From Nageia nagi (lineage: Eukaryota > Pinophyta), in NCBI GenBank assembly GCA_050084985.1, contig JBITNC010000001.1, positions 98,580,001 through 98,644,000 of the forward strand: a stretch of 64,000 bases of DNA, written 5' to 3'. This document shows, piece by piece, positions 60,072 through 64,000 of this stretch; within the stretch, counting starts at the first letter, position 1, and each line of letters opens with the position of its first letter. Under the pieces are notes generated by a model. The model saw only the letters and a list, made by a program, of their open reading frames with translations, was not told where the DNA came from and did no database searches. The translations under genes were made by a program, and so were the position numbers.

Positions 60072-62605
60072 TGTGCTCGCACAACACACCCCAAAATATA
60101 AGATTTTGGGGACATTATTTTTGCAAAGGAAATGAGGTGCATTACCTTGAGATTAGCTCTTGACAATGGATAGTTCATTCTAAAGAGTGCAAATGTGATA
60201 TCAGGGAACAATTCAAGGAGATATTATGACGAAGACCCTAAAGAGTATTAGAGTATCCAATCACCAATTTTGGAGCCAAGGAGCTAGGATCTAAGAGAGT
60301 ATCAAAGCATGGATTTTTGGTTTAGAGTGCAACCAATGGAGATGGGGTCATTTTTACATTGTTTGAACTCATAAGTGCCAAGTGTGAGGAAAATGAGCAT
60401 TTTTTGCAGAGTTTAAGCCTGCTAGATGATAAAAATAAGCATTTTTATCAAGTATGAGCTCAAAAAGCTCAAAAATAGTCATTATCATGAAAAGGCATGC
60501 TTTGGTCGACTTTGAGCTTAGAAGTGGTCAATACAGTAGAAATGGTCATTTTTATACTATTTAAGCGCAAAAAGCTTAAAAATGGCCAAAAATGTAAAGT
60601 TGAGCTCAAAATGGCTGAAAATGCTCTAAAATGATAGCTTTTTCACACTTAAGACTTAGAAATAACATAAATCGATAAAAATGATACTTTAAGCTCAAAA
60701 GTACCGAAAATGATAGAAAGTGATGAGTTTGAGCTTGAAGTTTCTAAAAGAGGGACTTTGGTTGACTTTAAGCTTAAAAACATCAAAAGTGTTCGAAAAT
60801 GCACAAATTGAGTCTAAAAAGGGTCGAAAATGAGAGTTTGAATACCCTTAGCCCCATGCACATTTTCCCAAGGTATTGAAGACCCAAATGAGGGAAAATG
60901 GTGCATGTTTTTCAATGATAAATGCAAATAGTATTAGATTTCAAGTCCATGAGCATCATTGGAGAGATAAAATGAATTCTATTACAATTAGGATTTGAAA
61001 TTTTTGATTTTGACCAAGTTTAAAGCACTCAATTCCTAGGTGTAGTTTTTCAAGCCTATGGGAAAAACTTAGAGTTGAATTTTGGTGCCTAGATTATGGA
61101 GGAAAAGTGGAAATGCATTGAAATTCAAATGTGAATGCATAGATGGATGGAAGAGGTGATTCTAAGGCACTTGCCAAATCCCAAATCCTTCACAAAACCT
61201 CTTAAAAATCTCTAAAAACTCTCAAAACTTGCCAAGTACCTTATAATCCCATCCTGCATCCATCCATGAGCTTAAATCCACTTTTTTAAAATTTTTTGAA
61301 TTTCAAAGCCCATCTATATTTTTTGAAAAATAGACCAAAGAATCCACTTTTTCAAAAAATCCTCTCAGAATCCCTTGAAATTTTGCCACAATGATCATAT
61401 CATAGGAAAATCTAGGTTCAAAGAAAGGAGGAGCTCAAACGACTACCATAAGGATCCAGAAATAGGATTTGAAGCTCCATTTTTTTAACAAACTAATGGA
61501 AAATGCCTTAAAATGCATGCCAAAGGGCATCAATTTTTGCAAACATTTTATTTTTAGCATATTTTAGTGGGATGAGACTGTTCTCCTACTAAAATGATAT
61601 TGTAATTTCAATTTAGCCCTCAAATTAGCAATTTTTAAAGCTTTTTTAGGAATTAGGGCAACACCCTCAAAATTTGACCTAAAAAGTCTATAAATAGACC
61701 ATATGGGATCACTTTTGAGGTAAAATGTTTTTAGTGAAAAATTGTGAAAATTTGGCAAATTGATGTATCCTTGTAATTTTTACACAAATTTAATACAAAG
61801 TGGTGGAATACTTGAAACAAAGAGATTTGTCATTTGTGAGATTATGTATTTGACCATTTTGGACCTTTTGGAGATGATTTAGAATCTTTGACATTTTTCC
61901 TTGAAAATTTTTGAATTTTAGGAAATTTTTTAAAAGTTTTTGAATCATTCCCAAATTTTTACCCTTCCATAATTTGCATAATAAGTGAATATATTCTCAA
62001 TTTTTTTATTTCTATGACATCAAATTAGATCTCTTCATTTGAAACAAGGTTTGTGTACACTTGTCATGTCATGTCTTTCTTTTCATTACATCGATCCTGC
62101 TTGTAGAGTACCAACGATCATCTCTCCTGCTTGCTCCTCTAAAGAATATATTAAACTTAGGTTATTATATTTTTAAGTTGGAGGACGTTGAATGAAATTT
62201 CTTGAATGATCCTGAAGTAAGAGACCTTAGACATTGCTTCACTATGACCTTTTCTTTGTCATCTCACCAATATCGAAACATTCTTATCCTTTTTTTTCTT
62301 TTCTTTATTCTACACTTTCTATAAACATATGGCAACTTTCAAACTATTATAAGATAAAACACCTCATTCCCTACAAAAAATTTGAGTTAATAGTTATTAC
62401 CTTTACTACACCACTCAGTTGATTCCCAAACAAGACCTATAATTTAAAGTTCGTATTAATGACATGATATTTTCAATAGAAACCTTGGGGTATCAATCCT
62501 TACAAGAGGAGTTCAGTAATGCATTGTCACCTACATGCTAGGTTGATTTCCCATCTTGATCGTATGGGGGATCATTGAGTAAGAGGAAAGGTTTCCTTCC
62601 CAACA
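60072..62605 (+). repeat. Large LTR of a Ty3/gypsy element (5' LTR)
   Basis: Proposed to start TGTGCTCGCACAACAC and end TTCCCAACA, about 2.5 kb, in the size range of Tat/Athila LTRs. TATA box TATAAATA at 61,689-61,696. The end is followed by a PBS-like sequence and gag. A degenerate patch with many GAGCTCAAAA-like words lies at 60,330-60,850. The start is the weaker boundary. Confidence 0.5.
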
Positions 62606-63008
62606 TAAATTGGTGCTAGAAGGAGGGTCATTTGATTATTTTATCTTCACTAAATCAAGCTAGTTTAACTTTTATCCACCTCCTCTTCTCTATGCACCAA
62701 CATATATTGGCACTAGAAGGAGGGTCATTTGGTTATTTTATCTTCCCTAAATTAGGCTAGTTTAACTTTTATCCACCTCATCTTCTCTATGCCCCATTTT
62801 ATCTTCCCTAAATTAGGCTAGTTTAACTTTTATTTGCCTCCTCTTCTCTATGTACCAACATAGATTGGCATTAGAAGGAGGGCCATTTGATTATTTTAAC
62901 TTCACTACAATAGTCTAGTTTAACTTTTATCCCCCTCCTCTTCTCTATGCCCCAACATAGATTGGCGCTAGAAGGAGGGTCGTTTGATTATTTTATCTTC
63001 CCTATGAT
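62601..63008 (+). repeat. 97-bp tandem repeat containing a PBS-like motif
   Basis: Units start at 62,601, 62,698, 62,856 and 62,953 (CAACATARATTGGYGCTAGA), with a partial unit between the second and third. Spacing is 97 bp for the intact neighbours. Each unit carries ATTGGCGCTAGAAGGAGGG or a variant, which has the form of a gypsy primer binding site. It lies between the LTR end and gag. Confidence 0.85.
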
Positions 63009-63063
63009 AGTGTCCACTTGTTTTTTTACCAATAATTTAAGTTATTTTTCTTGTTCTACTTAA

Positions 63064-64000
63064 TTGTTATCTTTTTCTTTTTTCTTTTTTTCATGCTCCT
63101 TTAAAAGCTTTAAGTTGGGACCTAGAAGAGAGAACATATTTGTTTACAGTACAAGGGCAGCTAGAGTAGCAAGAGAAGCAAAAGAGGTCATTGAAAGGGA
63201 GTTAAATAAAGAGATAGATCAAACTTTAAGAAGCCCAGTATCCAAGTTCAATTTAGAAGGTTCCAATACTCTACCAACACAACATACTTCACTAAGAGAA
63301 ATTTTTACACCACTAATTATTACCTCAAGTATCACTCAATCAATAGTGCAAACAATAGCTCAACCTATTGTGCCACTAGTTCAACCACTAGTTGTTCAAT
63401 TTGCAAATCAGAATCAGAACATCCCAATGGTAGCAACTTCAACATGGTTTATGGGAAGACTAATCAACATTGCAAGACAAGTGTATTAATGCCCAAAGAA
63501 TCTAGATAGATACCTATTGAAGTTTATTCACAATGGACTAGTAATGGCGGAAGAGCATATTCACATGTTCAAAGACAACATAGGATGACTAGATGTGGTT
63601 CATGAAGATGTGGCTTGCTGCATGTTCCCAAATGCTTTAGACAACATGGATACTATGTGGTATTCTAGTTTACCTAAAGGATCGATAACTTCATGGACAC
63701 AGCTTGAAGAATCATTTCTATATTAGTTTAGTGTGCCCATTGATCCAAATTCTCTATACAATCAACTTGCAACAACTAAACATCAATCTTATGAGTCAAT
63801 TTAGAGATTTAATTATAGATTTCTGATAGTGTACTTTAGACTCAAAGATCCTTACAAATTTGATGGAGTTGGCATGTTACAAATGTACCTAAGGTCACTC
63901 AACAATATGATTGGGGATTTCCTCATAAGAAATGATATAGTAACAACACTACCTATTGCCTATTTAGCAGTACTAAAAATTGAACAAGAGCTTAGCCCAT
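63064..64000 (+). pseudogene. Ty3/gypsy gag, truncated by the window edge
   Basis: An open frame of 141 codons (63,064-63,489) contains GPRRENIFVYSTRAARVARE and AKEVIERELNKEI, the N-terminal region of this gag type. After a stop and frame change come SLPKGSITSWTQLEESFLY (about 63,660-63,720), then an in-frame TAG, then FSVPIDPNSLYNQLATTKHQ, RFNYRFLIVYFRLKDPYKFD and LRSLNNMIGDFLIRN: the gag core. The reading continues to the right edge, so pol should lie beyond it. Confidence 0.75.

Noticed and set aside
62234-62422. 62-codon open frame before the tandem repeat
   Set aside because: AT-rich LTR sequence with no similarity to any family I know.

Overview
This is nuclear DNA from a large-genome seed plant. 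It is AT-rich and almost filled by old, broken and nested retrotransposons (Ty3/gypsy, Ty1/copia, L1-type LINEs), with pieces of plant-type genes between them: a tetraspanin with GT-AG introns, a plant-mobile-domain gene remnant and a PPR fragment. A gymnosperm, probably a conifer, fits the density and age of the repeats, but that is inference. There are no bacterial-style operons, CRISPR arrays, rRNA genes or intact tRNA genes.

Layout. 1-0.8 kb: LINE reverse transcriptase fragment. 0.8-2.0 kb: LTR-like block. 3.1-3.8 kb: the only convincing host gene, the first four exons of a TET10-like tetraspanin on the minus strand, whose remaining exons should lie left of the window. 4.3-5.3 kb: unrecognised coding-like debris. 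6.3-8.1 kb and 19.48-19.61 kb: two halves of a plant-mobile-domain (PMD) pseudogene, split by an 11.4-kb Tat-type Ty3/gypsy element (8,111-19,476, minus strand). That element is itself split inside its integrase by a 2.9-kb LTR element lacking pol (10,200-13,066, plus strand). 20.3-24.6 kb: gag and 5' LTR of a second gypsy element. 24.8-26.8 kb: LTR-like block, gag and a 96-bp tandem repeat of a third. 27.2-29.1 kb: decayed copia. 31.7-32.1 kb: PPR gene fragment.

32.1-36.7 kb: another copia element (minus), interrupted by an 830-bp TIR element with Mutator-like features that carries two tRNA-like promoter modules. 36.7-44.5 kb: a dispersed repeat (called repeat A here) split by a 5.9-kb LINE. 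48.2-49.0 kb: DUF4283 (LINE ORF1-type) remnant. 49.6-54.85 kb: the youngest element, a structurally complete copia retrotransposon with LTRs about 2% diverged, a 5-bp target duplication and a coding region broken by a few stops and one frameshift; it sits inside a gypsy-type LTR. 56.0-57.8 kb: second copy of repeat A, carrying a SINE-like retroposon and another small insert. 58.5-60.1 kb: LINE 3' part. 60.1-64.0 kb: start of a large gypsy element on the plus strand: LTR, a leader with four or more PBS-like tandem repeats, and gag running off the right edge.

The transposon open reading frames are inactive remnants, so apart from the tetraspanin no genes here work together. The value of the window is in its insertion history. 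Several insertions can be proven internally, because an interrupted reading frame resumes on the far side or because an uninterrupted paralogue is present. I did not find a clearly new biological system; the most unusual structures are the tRNA-promoter-carrying TIR element, the long perfect inverted repeat at 43.7 kb, the tandemly multiplied PBS region at 62.6 kb and the 36-bp GC-rich repeat inside the pol-less LTR element.
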